Source: Malus domestica
Lineage: Eukaryota; Streptophyta; Magnoliopsida; Rosales; Rosaceae
Direction of reading: 5' to 3'
NCBI RefSeq assembly: GCF_042453785.1
Contig: NC_091675.1
Location: forward strand, 9,250,501-9,314,500
DNA: 64,000 bases
Shown here: positions 22,385-31,777 of the stretch, in pieces
Layout of the letters: each line of letters opens with the position of its first letter
How positions within the stretch are numbered: the first letter of the stretch is position 1
Notes under the pieces: generated by a model
What the model was told of the DNA's origin: nothing
The model's input: the letters and a program-made list of their open reading frames with translations, nothing else
The model's database searches: none
Made by a program: the position numbers and the translations under genes

Positions 22385-22925
22385 CGACTTGTGGCATTGA
22401 AGGTGAGGAAGTCCCTTTTATAGAACAATGGCTCGCTCTTCAATACATAAGTGATGGGGTAAGAGTTGATGCTCGCGGCAAGGCGGTTGCTCAATAGGCG
22501 GCAATGCTCTCTAATGATTGTGAGGGAGTTCATTTTATAGAATAAGGGTTTGCTCCTCAATACATAAGTGATGGGCTAAGAGTTGATACTCGCGGCGAGG
22601 CGGTTGCTCAGCATGCGGTGATGCTCTCTAATGATGGTCAGGGAGTCCTTTTTATAGAATAAGGGCTTGCTCCTCAATACATAAGTGTTGGGCTAAAAGT
22701 TGATGCTCACGGCGAGGCGGTTGCTCAGTAGGCGGCGATGCTCTCTAATGATGGTGAGGGAGTCCCTTTTATAAAATAAAGGCTCGTTCCTCAATACATA
22801 AGTGATAGGCTAAGAGTTGATGCTCGCGGCGAGGCAATTGCTCAGCAGGCGGCGATGCTCTATAATAATGGTGAGGGAGTCCATTTTATAAAATAAGGGC
22901 TCGCTTCTCAATACAAAAAATAATG
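22385..22925 (-). repeat. Element B promoter-like tandem array (~118-bp units)
   Basis: Five units each contain a minus-strand TTCTATAAAA-type core or a variant (near 22419, 22536, 22652, 22769 and 22887) plus the GCTCGCGGCGAGGCGGTTGC word. They correspond to the ~115-bp array of element A in position, orientation and sequence, and to the TATA region of the LTRs. Confidence 0.75.
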
Positions 22926-23084
22926 GGCTAAGTCCCTCAAGTATTTTTTTATGAGGCCCAATATATGGTACATAGTGTAGTCCCCCAAGTCTTCAGTCAA
23001 TAGAGTCTATTGGCTGGAGACTTCAAATTGAATCCATGTATGGGCCGAAGTGGCGGTTGTTCGGAGGCGGTATTTGTATACTCT

Positions 23085-23670
23085 GCACTGAAGCTTTGTA
23101 GGTGAAGCTTTGCAAGTGAAACTTTGAAGCTAGAGCTCTGTAAATGAAGCTTTCGAAGCTGGAGTTTTTATAAATGAAGCTTTTGAAGCTAGAGCTTTTG
23201 TAAATGAAGCTTTTGAAGTTAAAGCTCTGTAAATGAAGTTTTTGACGCTAGAGCTCTGTAAATGAAGCTTTTGAAGCTGATTGACAAGAGGGATGCTCAT
23301 GGATGTTGACATGAGTGATGCTCATGAATGTTGACATGAATGATGCTCATGAATGTTTATGTATAATTTGAAAAGAGTGATGCTCATGAATGTTTATGTA
23401 CGATTGATATGAGTAATGCTCATGTATAATTTTGAAGTACTGGACGTACTTTTGATCACCTGGTTGGTGATAATAACGGCAGGCTGCCGAATAATTTTGG
23501 AGTACTGGGCGTACTTTTGATCACCTGGTTGGTGATAATAAGGGCAGGCTGCCGAATAATTTTTTAGTACTGGGCGTACTTTTGATCACCTGGTTGGTGA
23601 TAATAAAGGCAGGCTGCCGAATAATTTTTTGTAGTACTGAACGTACTTTTGATCACCTGATTAATGATAA
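23085..23670 (-). repeat. Element B short-period tandem arrays
   Basis: The order matches element A. About 30-bp AATGAAGCTTTTGAAGCT units (23085-23280) are expanded relative to A. ATGAGTGATGCTCATGAATG units (23285-23430) follow, then about 62-bp units with GTACTGGGCGTACTTTTG and CACCTGGTTGGTG (23440-23670). Confidence 0.8.
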
Positions 23671-24229
23671 TAGAGGGTCTGACTTTTTTGGGCATATGGG
23701 CCTTCGCCTTCCACATAACATTCCAGCCCATTATTTTGGGCTTGCCTTTTTTTAATTTTTTTTATTACCCTCTGATGGGGTTATACAGATATCTCCAAAA
23801 GATACAAAAAATAAATTACATCATTCAAAAATAAATCCGATCCTCTGCTCAATGGATCACGTCCATAATTCCCTTTTCTGCATGTCATCACCACTGCAAT
23901 TATGTCTGCTTCATTTTATCTTCTTTTGCTTTCTGCTTTTACTTTCTGCTTTTCTTTCTGCCTCTCCACCTGGCAGACAAAAGGAATCGTGATAGAATTA
24001 ATAGGAAGCTTATCTTTTGCTTTTCTTAATCTCCCCGCTCCTTGCTTTTGCTTTTTGTATTCCTTTTCTCTAAAGTGACAGCACTTGCTTTTCTTGATCT
24101 CCCCGCTTCAATAAAATTCACCCCTCTCTGACTCATCCCTCCTCCCTGGCCCTGCTCCATTTTTTGAGCATATATAATAAGCTATGACTCTTCCTCATTT
24201 TTCTTTTTTTTAGCAGGTGGCAGACATCT

Positions 24230-24395
24230 TTTTTTCTCTTTTCTCTTTTCTCTTTTCGTCTGGATAACCGTTTTTGAGCCTATACATGCTTCAGCAGGAA
24301 GTCCTTGCAGGCCACGCCCTACAACTTTGAAGTAAGAGCACTGTTCATGGTCCTTCCTATACTTGATGTAAAGAAGAATCACAGCAAGGCATTCG
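24230..24395 (-). pseudogene. Unidentified captured coding piece in element B
   Basis: A minus-strand open stretch reads VILLYIKYRKDHEQCSYFKV and then VGRGLQGLPAEACIGSKTVI. It follows directly on the end of the pectate-lyase piece (its IFRSSHIWV word), making a chimeric junction near 24395. The hydrophobic-then-basic pattern suggests a membrane protein segment, but I do not recognise the family. Confidence 0.35.
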
Positions 24396-25182
24396 AAAAC
24401 CCAAATATGGCTTGACCTGAAGATGGAGACAACATCTCAATCAGCCATTGTCCGCCACCCAAAGTGAATAGGCGAGCTCTTCACCAAAGCATTGCCAGTG
24501 GGCTTGCAATCATAGATGTGCAAGCCGTGGATGATAATATTTATAACAAATTGGATTGTGATGCATCCTCCATTAGCAATGTGAACATTGACTCCGCGAC
24601 CATCAATGGTCTTAAAGCTGTTCATGATGAGCTCATGCTTCAACTGTATCACCATGTCTTGCTTGAACACAATCCAGAGAGGCTTGGTCTGGATGACAGC
24701 ATGGCGAAGAGTACCAGGTTTGGGGTTAACAAGATCATCATCATTAGGGTCGGTGACAACATAGAAGCATATCCATCGCGGCCACTAATGGCATTTCTCC
24801 CAAAACGAATGCCACAGTCTGCAAGACGCTTGCGGTTTTTATGCCAGTTGGGATCACAGCGCCAACAGTCATCGATTGGATTGCCAGGTCCACATGAGAA
24901 GTAGCCCAGTTTCCTCTTCTCCGTGCTGTTACGGATACTCATGTCAACCATGGAAGCAATCTCTTCTAGGTCTTCAACTGCATGTTTATTGAATCCTTCA
25001 TCATCCTCAGCCACTATGGCCGCCATTGACGAGTTGCTCGAGCTCTGCAACTCCTTTGTTCCTTCATTGCTGTTGCGAAAGATCTCGGAGACCATGGAGA
25101 CCATGGCAGCTGCGAAGCAACACACGAGAAGCACCGTCACGAACGCACCGACCCATTTCTTCTTACTGTCAAACACTACCAT
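24396..25182 (-). pseudogene. Captured pectate lyase fragment in element B
   Basis: From an ATG at 25182 on the minus strand there is a hydrophobic leader. Typical plant pectate-lyase (PL1) words follow: [52 protein letters not shown], then in another frame [33 protein letters not shown] and [14 protein letters not shown]. These cover about the first 60 percent of the enzyme, up to the start of the calcium-binding/catalytic region, and the piece is broken. No intron-like gap is seen, which suggests origin from spliced RNA. Pectate lyases cut de-esterified pectin in the wall; this copy cannot. It lies in element sense. Confidence 0.85.
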
Positions 25183-25184
25183 TG

Positions 25185-25214
25185 CAATTCCTCTCTCTCT
25201 CTCTCTCTCTTTGA
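25185..25214. repeat. (CT)n microsatellite
   Basis: An uninterrupted CT run lies immediately upstream of the captured pectate-lyase ATG, probably taken along as part of the donor 5' leader. Confidence 0.8.
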
Positions 25215-25310
25215 CTCTCTCTGTAAGGATGAAGGAATGTGGGAGTAGAGAGAAATTAAAGACGCACACACAAATGAAGGTATAGAGAGAGAGAGGGGGG
25301 GGAGGGAGAG

Positions 25311-25530
25311 GTGGTTATGCGAGCTGGAGAGATCGGAATCAGCTTCATAATCCCGATGGTGGGTTTGGGCTTGGTCGAAACACCTACTTCCTTGGGCTTA
25401 GCCTTCGCATTTGCCTTTCTCTTTAGCTTCGGAACAGTACCGGTGGCGGGCTTCGAGGAAAAGAGAGAGATGGGTGGAGAGGGATATATGGGTTCTTGGG
25501 AGGTGAAGCAGAACCATATTTGAAGATTTT
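25311..25530 (-). pseudogene. Captured SWIB/MDM2-like N-terminal fragment in element B
   Basis: One minus-strand frame reads KPATGTVPKLKRKANAKAKP followed by STKPKPTIGIMKLIPISPAR. This Lys/Pro-rich leader running into GIMK-PISPA resembles the start of the SWIB domain in small plant SWIB/MDM2 proteins (pattern TGILKPxPVSPALGKFLG). The piece ends there and the domain itself is absent. It occupies the position next to the primer site that ALY/REF takes in element A. The assignment is tentative. Confidence 0.4.
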
Positions 25531-25692
25531 TGTTATTTTGATTTTTTGTCTATGATTTTGGAGCAGCTATGGGAACAGCCTGCTGAGATCTGCTGTGTTT
25601 TGGTGGGGGTTTTTGTAGATTCACGGTGGAGGTGAAAAAATGAAAGAGAACCGACACAACTTTTTGTATCGATTCCCACAAACGGCGTCAAA

Positions 25693-26083
25693 TGTTGATG
25701 CACAAAACCGGAGGTCTTGGAACAACGTAAATCTGACCGTAAATCTGCAAGAAATGTAAATAACACAAGATGTATTGTGGTTCACCCCAATGTTTGGGCT
25801 ATGTCCACACTGATATTGTATTTCTCTATTTGTGAGAGGATTGAGAGGGTGAGAGCTTTGCTCTGAATATGAGAGGGGATGTGAGGCTTATGGACTAGCA
25901 ATTGGCCTAGCAATTGGCCTAAAAATTGGCCTCCTCCAATAAGGAGAGTGATGGGTCATTTTATAGAACAAGGGCTCCTCACTTATTACATATTTACCCC
26001 TTCATTTATTGCATAATTACATTTGAGTTACCCGAGTATTTATACAAGATATAAATGCGGAGACCCTAAGTATGGTACAAACA
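25693..26083 (-). repeat. Element B, 5' LTR (right copy) and adjacent primer site
   Basis: A 391-bp terminal repeat running TGTTGATGCAC to GGTACAAACA. The minus-strand TATA core TTCTATAAAATGACC is near 25960, with a CTCTCAATCCTCTCAC-type leader beyond it. The primer-site-like sequence lies at 25673-25692. Confidence 0.85.
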
Positions 26084-26415
26084 TTAGTATATCGATATTG
26101 TTACACTAAGGGAGGGGGAGTTTGGCAAAGGCACACAATGGCCAGCCTAATTTGGTATCGAATTCAACATTCATAAAATTCGAACCTAACGTCTCTTACT
26201 TCTAAATGAAAAGAAATACCACCAGACCATAGTATTGAATGGCTGGAGCTCGTGTTTCTGTTAAGGCACAACACATAATACCAATTCTGAGAAAAAGTAT
26301 GGTTTTTTCCATGTAATTCTTACTCTTAACAAAAGTTGTTACGGAACCAAACTCGTGTACCTCAAATTCTAGTAGCAGAGAATGACCGTTGGATTATCTT
26401 TTGATCATTTAGGTA

Positions 26416-26712
26416 CCGTTTGGTACGCAGACGGGACGGAACGGGACGGGACGAGACATAACAGGATGGGACGGGACGGAACAGATGATGTAAATATTGA
26501 AAAAGATAAGGAGAAATTTTGTCATAAAATGTTATAAATTCGTGTTCCACGGATGTGGAACGAGTCGTTCCAGGGGGAAGAGGTGGAACGAAAAATCAGT
26601 CAAATTTCGTCCCATGGGACAACCCGTTCCACAGTTTTTAGGTGCACCAAATGTGGGACGGAACGGCTCGTCCCATTCCGTCCCGTCCCGTCCCGTCCCA
26701 CATACCAAACTG
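26416..26712. mobile_element. hAT-like MITE with GGGACGG-rich inverted ends
   Basis: The ends CCGTTTGGTACGCAGACGGG and, inverted, CAGTTTGGTATGTGGGACGG frame a sequence of GGGACGG/CCGTCCC repeats. TAGGTA occurs on both outer sides as a possible partial target duplication. It lies 330 bases upstream of the next gene's start and so may form part of its promoter region. Confidence 0.6.
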
Positions 26713-26893
26713 TAGGTATTGGTTGTCTAAGCTGTATTGGTTGTTACAAAAAAAAAGGGAAAACAAAAAGAAAAAATAAAGGGGGAAATATCTCCCTCTC
26801 CCTTTCCCTCTCGCTCACTTTCCCTCTCCTTCCTCTCTCTCTCTCTCTGTCTGGAATTGCCTCCGACAAAAGCTCCGAAACCCTAATCTTACA

Positions 26894-26914
26894 ATGCGTG
26901 TTCTTCTTCCCTAA
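26894..26914 (+). promoter_or_regulatory. Upstream ORF 1 in leader of the U11/U12-25K-like gene
   Basis: ATG CGT GTT CTT CTT CCC TAA lies in the likely leader, following a CT-rich promoter stretch and preceding the main start by about 130 bases. Whether it lies in the mature mRNA depends on the unmapped transcription start. Confidence 0.4.
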
Positions 26915-27000
26915 GAATCTAATCCCTCTTTATTTTTCTTATAACTTTTGAGTCATTTTTTGGTGAATTTGGAGCTCCTTTTTTTTGTGTGTATAAGGCG

Positions 27001-27060
27001 ATGGTTGAGGGGTTTGTCCGGGAGAAATTCGTAGAGCTATTATGTCGTATAGCACGCTGA
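27001..27060 (+). promoter_or_regulatory. Upstream ORF 2 overlapping the main start codon
   Basis: A 19-codon ORF (MVEGFVREKFVELLCRIAR) starts at 27001 and ends at 27060, past the main ATG at 27042, in a different frame. Ribosomes starting here could not reinitiate at the main ATG, so it would reduce translation unless skipped. Confidence 0.5.
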
Positions 27061-29059
27061 GAATTGACGATGATGATTTTATCCCAGTTGGGCGGTCGTC
27101 GATCGAACGGCCTCGCCGCTCCAATTCTCTGCCGTTTGTGCCGTTGCTACTCGTCGATGGCTTCTCCCGCAAGAGCTTGTCGTACTCCGCGCTTCCTCAG
27201 GAGCCTCTCCGGCTCTCCGTTCTCAAATTGGATGGCTCTTGCTTCGGTACTCTCTCTCTCTCTTCTCGTTTCTGAAAATCTATGGTGCATTGTTGGTGGC
27301 TTGTTCGGTTGCTGAGAAAGTTTTGGAAAACTGACTAATTTTTTTGTATTTTCTCTTATGAATTACAATTTGATTCTAATCCTGGGAAGGAATTTGAAAT
27401 TTTCCCGTTGCTGTTGTGCATTGCGCCTATTAATTTCTAATTTCATTTTCTAGGCACGTCTGTAATTCTCTGTCACGATGGTTAATCCCGTTGCTGCCTG
27501 CTTGGTTGCTGAGAAAATTTTAAGAATGTAGGAGGTCATTTTATGTACATTGTTCTTAAGGTTCCTTTGGTTTTGAAAGACAAATTTGCGCCCCACAAAA
27601 TTTCAGGGCCAATATATGATTGATTTCATTTGATTTGATTTGATTTCTTCATATCTAATTCATTATATGTACATTGTTCTTAAGGTTCCTTTATTTGTTT
27701 TTCTGGTTGAGAATTGCATGAATCGAGATGTTTTTCTTTCTTTCCTTGTTTTTTTTTTCCGGCGAGTTGCATGAACTAAGATCTTCCCTTTCACAGATAT
27801 TCAAGTTTCCATGACAGCCACTATTTTGGAATTAAAGCAGGCAGTCGAGGCCGTTTTCAGTCACATGCCACAGAAGGGACCAGGAAAAATTTCATGGTAT
27901 GTTCACTTTATCCATTTAAATATTTTGGATGAGAAGCAAAAGCTGCAAAACCATATAATCACAGAAATTTATCTTTGTTAGCATTCAGATGTGAAGCTTA
28001 GCAGTTTTTATACTTTTGAGTTGGTAATTTCATTACACAACCGTATTCGTATCATTAACGATGTTCCTTGTTTAAATATGGTTCATGGAGGCCACATGTG
28101 TGGGGTCATTTCTGCTTGTGCTACGATAATCAGAAGCTACTTGTTGAAACTGATCATATCAAACTTTATGGCATCAAAGACGGTGATCAGGTATGCGGCA
28201 GATCAAATTTATCGTTTATCCAGTTGGCTACTATTATGCTTGGTTTGGTGTCCTTGAAATTGATCGTTGGTAATTTGGGTTGTTTAATTGGATTTTGCCA
28301 CTCCAAGTTCACTTCCTCTATCCCGCGTCCTCCCCCATGTCTGCATGTCTTTTACTTAAGAGTCTGATAACATTGTGTTGTCTTCATGTATGTCAACTGG
28401 TGTTGTTTGGTATGTGCAGCTGCATTTTGTCCGGCATGTTTCAATCAACTACAGCATGACAAAGAGCCAATCGTCAAAGAAAGGGTTCCTTGCTTTAAAA
28501 CAAAACACAACGTGAGGCTCTCCCTATTGCCATTTCTCTTTTATAAGAATTTTTAGCACAAAAAAAAAAAGAAAATACCGCAGTTCCCTACACAGATAAT
28601 AGGAACCATCGTTGCCAGGCCCTGCTTCTTAACCGCGTTTCTCTGCTGGTCTTTTATTTTTCAATCGTGTTGTGTACTTGTCAATTCAATATGTGCAGGT
28701 CAATGTTGCGATCATTGAGCTTTCAAGAGGAAGACCCGACTGACATTGAGAAAGAAGAGAATGGCAAAGACGTAGAACAGAATGACGAGGTATGTTATGA
28801 TTCTGATCACATCAAGAATCCAAAGTACCCGCATTGCGATGACGAAGTTTCTATCGAACACAATGAGAGCAGGCTGCCCTTCTTATTGGGAGAATGGTTT
28901 CCATACTCCAAACTGTCAGCTGTAGGAACAACATCTAAAAGAACTTGGGCGCCAAGCATAGCCAGTGGGTTGTTGCTTGGGTTTAGGAAGATATTTGTGC
29001 TTTGTTTCGAGAAACGCGATAAACGGTCTAGTCGAAGGGATACTTGGAGAACAGATTAG
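27042..29059 (+). CDS. U11/U12 snRNP 25 kDa-like ubiquitin-fold protein, 285 aa, 5 exons
   Basis: Exons: 27042-27246, 27797-27896, 28091-28190, 28420-28511, 28699-29059 (858 bases, 286 codons with stop). All introns are GT-AG. The N-terminal 55 residues are polar. Residues about 56-145 form the ubiquitin-like domain of the U11/U12-25K family: LRLSVLKLDGSCFDIQVSMT, ATILELKQAVEAV, HVWGHFCLCYDNQKL and GIKDGDQLHFVRHV. The C-terminal exon adds an acidic stretch and an extended tail not found in the short human SNRNP25, as in the Arabidopsis ubiquitin-like paralog At4g32270. SNRNP25 is part of the minor-spliceosome U11/U12 di-snRNP; whether this longer paralog is spliceosomal is unproven. Two upstream ORFs precede the start. 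The main start was chosen because its frame is the only one continuing into the domain. Confidence 0.85.
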
Positions 29060-29739
29060 CGCTACAGTATGGTTTCTATCCCTACGGGCCTAAATTGATT
29101 AGATAGTATGATTAAAATTACATTAGGCCTTACACTCTACAGTCATTTGCCCGCTTATATAAATTTCATTTTCTACTGCTCCCATTCTCATCACCTGAAA
29201 AGTGTAGCTGTAAAGGTTTTGGAGCCAAGTCAATGTACATATAGGAGGGATTTTCTTTTCAAAGCTTCGTGACGAGAGAAACTTACCTGCACCAGGGATG
29301 CCGTAGTTACACAACTTAAAATCAATCACGCATTGCTATGTGTTTTTGCTTTCCCATATATAAGTGTGATTTGACTTACAATGACGCCACTGTTGAATTC
29401 CACACTGACTCCAATTTCTCCATACTTGGGATTCAAAACCTACTTGGGCCTGGACCAGGTTTGGATGATGGGCTATTTCATATTTGTGTCCAAGGTGCCA
29501 ACTTTTTGGGTCCTCATGTAGGACTGTCACAGTGCCACTCATCACTCACCACAAACTCCTTCCCCCTTTTGAATCCATAAAATCCTCGTAAATGTGTGGC
29601 AAGGAATTGAGATAGCCCTCCCCAAAGATTTACCCTCACAAATTCACAACCCCTCAAATCCCCAAATCCAAAAATCCCAAAGAATTCTCAAAATCCCAAA
29701 ATCCAGAGAACAGCACAGGAACCAGCAAAGTCCTCCGCC
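29060..29739. other. 3' flank of the U11/U12-25K-like gene and promoter/leader of the ATP synthase gene
   Basis: No gene is seen. The last 120 bases before the ATP synthase ATG are C-rich and purine-poor with repeated CCCAAAATCC words, as expected for a leader. No clear TATA box stands out. Confidence 0.4.
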
Positions 29740-30390
29740 ATGGCCAACATGATCATGGCTTCCTCCAAAGTCCCCATCTCCTCCTCCCCTTCTACCCCAA
29801 ACCCAAAACCCAGAATCCCACTCCAAATCTCCATCCCCAAAATGCCAGCAAACCTCCCAAAGCTCACAAAGCCCCAATTGGTATCCCTATCCTCCTCCCT
29901 CTCCGCCATCGCCGCCGCCTCGCTCGCATTGGCGCCACCTTCCCTGGCGGAGGAATTCGAGAAGGCGGCCCTGTTCGACTTCGACCTGACCCTCCCCATC
30001 CAGATGGTGCAGTTCCTGCTGCTGATGGTGGCGCTGGACAAGCTCTACTACAGCCCACTGGGGAACTTCATGGACGAGAGGGACGCGGCCATCAGGGAGA
30101 AGCTGGGGAGCGTGAAGGACACGTCGGAGGAGGTGAAGCAGCTTGAGGAGCAAGGCATCGCCATCATGAGGGCGGCGAGGGCGGAGATATCGGCGGCGCT
30201 GACGAAGATGAAGAAGGAGACGCAGGGGGAGGTGGAGCAGAAGTTGGCGGAGGGGAGGAAAAAGGTGGAGGCGGAGCTGCAGGAGGCGTTGGCGAAGTTG
30301 GAGGAGCAGAAGGAGGAGACCATGAAGGCGCTTGACTCACAGATTGCCAATCTCAGTGACCAGATTGTAAAGAAGGTCCTTCCTCTCTGA
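29740..30390 (+). CDS. atpG: Chloroplast ATP synthase subunit b' (CF0-II), nuclear-encoded, 216 aa, intronless
   Basis: A single exon of 217 codons. Residues 1-71 form a bipartite targeting peptide: a Ser/Pro-rich stromal part, then a hydrophobic lumen-type segment ending in an A-x-A-like PPSLA before [10 protein letters not shown]. One membrane helix follows ([20 protein letters not shown], about residues 85-104). A long charged amphipathic helix fills the rest ([20 protein letters not shown], ending [10 protein letters not shown]). This is the b/b' peripheral stalk of the thylakoid ATP synthase, with b' nuclear in plants (PDE334, At4g32260 in Arabidopsis). Length is as in the family. The gene body is very G+C-rich compared with its flanks, common for intronless plastid-targeted genes. 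The ATG context (GCCATGGCC) is strong. Confidence 0.96.
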   Translation: MANMIMASSKVPISSSPSTPNPKPRIPLQISIPKMPANLPKLTKPQLVSLSSSLSAIAAASLALAPPSLAEEFEKAALFDFDLTLPIQMVQFLLLMVALDKLYYSPLGNFMDERDAAIREKLGSVKDTSEEVKQLEEQGIAIMRAARAEISAALTKMKKETQGEVEQKLAEGRKKVEAELQEALAKLEEQKEETMKALDSQIANLSDQIVKKVLPL

Positions 30391-31173
30391 GTTTCTTGGG
30401 TTTGTTTTTCGCGTAAGGTGTGAATTGGAATGGGGGCAAATGGGAAATCGGATTGCTGTGTCTATGATTATATAATTGTAATAATAATATTTGTATGTTA
30501 ATTGAATGAAATTACTGTGTTTTTTCTTGTTCTGGTTTAATATTTTGTGGATGTGTAATTTGAATAACCGAGGGAAGAAAGGATTCATGGGATTTGTACA
30601 GTGTTGGAGAGGATTTTCGGTGGCCGTGAACCCGATTCATGTAAGTAGATCGGGTTGGATGTGTTAGGTGAGCAGAATAGAGCGGTGAGTGATAGAACTG
30701 TCAGCTGTGTGTTCGAATCAAAGAGAAATTCTAGAGAATGTTTTGCTACCTGAAATTTTTTTTATCGGGCGGATTCCTCCTTTTGCTCCTCAGCCTGCCG
30801 GATATTAGTAGCCTGTTGTTTCCCTCCCAAGGGCATGTTCTTACACGTTACTCACCCGTCAGCTCTACTCCTTGCACCTTTCCCATTGTCCATTTCAAGA
30901 AAGGGGTGTGCTATCTACACACCCTAAATTATTTATCACACATCATTTGTTAATTTCTATCCGTTGATCTTCTTCAATTCATTCCGATATGACGGTCGAA
31001 AATTAGAAAGATATGTAAGAAGTAAAATGGGCTTTCAAGAAATTAGTGGTAGTTTTGTTTACCTATACGCTAATTGAAATTGTTTCAAAGTGATTTTTTA
31101 TGATGCTCTAGAAGACCGGGCACTTAGGGCATTTTATCATTAAACCATTGATAAAAACAAAAATTTAAGAATC
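30391..31173. other. Spacer downstream of the ATP synthase gene
   Basis: The mRNA 3' end probably lies within about 200 bases (AATTGAATGAAATT near 30500-30515). A worn repeat end, GGGGTGTGCTATCTACACACC, lies near 30903-30923. No gene is seen. Confidence 0.4.
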
Positions 31174-31777
31174 TAAGAGTCTGTTTGGTATTCTACTTAA
31201 ATTCAACTTTTTAAACTCAAAAACAATTTTCAAGTTTTAAGCATTAAAAACTTGTTTGGTAAGACTATTTTCAAAAACTGAACTCAAGACTAACTAAAAA
31301 ATATAGTTTATTATCTAAAAACACAAAAAATGAGTTTTTAAAGTTTTACTCACCCATTTCTTTTCTCTTTCTCCTCCCATCTCACTCCAAATATATCTCT
31401 CTTTTCTTCTTTCTCTCTCCCCCTTCTCTTTTTTTTTTTTTTTTGTTTTTTACATTTTTCGTCTCTCCTCTAATCCACTTTCTTCATTCTCTTGTTCTTT
31501 TTCTCACTCCTCTTCCTCTCTATCTCCTCCGATCTTCCCACTTCTTTCTCCTTCCTCCAATCATCTCTCACTTTCTTTCCTCCTCTCTCCTCTCTCTCTC
31601 TCTCAACCCCCTTTTTATGGATCTTTTTGTCCAATTTAAGTTGTAAGATTTAAAAATTTTAAATCGCATACCAAACAAGTTTTTGAGTTTTAAAGAAAAT
31701 TGTTTTCAAGAAAAATTCTTAAAAAATGTTTTAAGAAATTATAAAAAATTTCAAATAAGATACCAAACAAGCCCTAA
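31174..31777. mobile_element. PIF/Harbinger-like MITE, 598 bp
   Basis: The element spans 31177-31774 with target duplication TAA on both sides. The ends GAGTCTGTTTGGTATTC and, inverted, GGGCTTGTTTGGTATCT match, and subterminal tttaaa/ttttcaag words are also inverted. The centre (31360-31620) is strongly CT-rich. No transposase. Confidence 0.7.

Larger units (their letters stand above)
21805..26088 (-). mobile_element. Element B: second gene-fragment-carrying LTR retroelement (fossil)
   Basis: The element runs 21810-26083 between exact target duplications TTAGT (21805-21809 and 26084-26088). The left LTR is 21810-22187 and the right LTR 25693-26083. Inside the right LTR, minus strand, lies a variant of the same primer site as element A (TTTGACGCCGTTTGTGGGAA). 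It shares with A the LTRs, the promoter-like array, the three short-period arrays and the T/C-rich stretch, but its cargo (about 24230-25560) is different. No gag or pol is seen. It inserted about 440 bases downstream of the transporter stop codon, on the opposite strand. LTR difference is of the same order as in A. Confidence 0.85.

Noticed and set aside
29644-30350. Long ORFs on the minus strand opposite the ATP synthase gene
   Set aside because: They are G+C-driven shadows of the plus-strand b' coding sequence.
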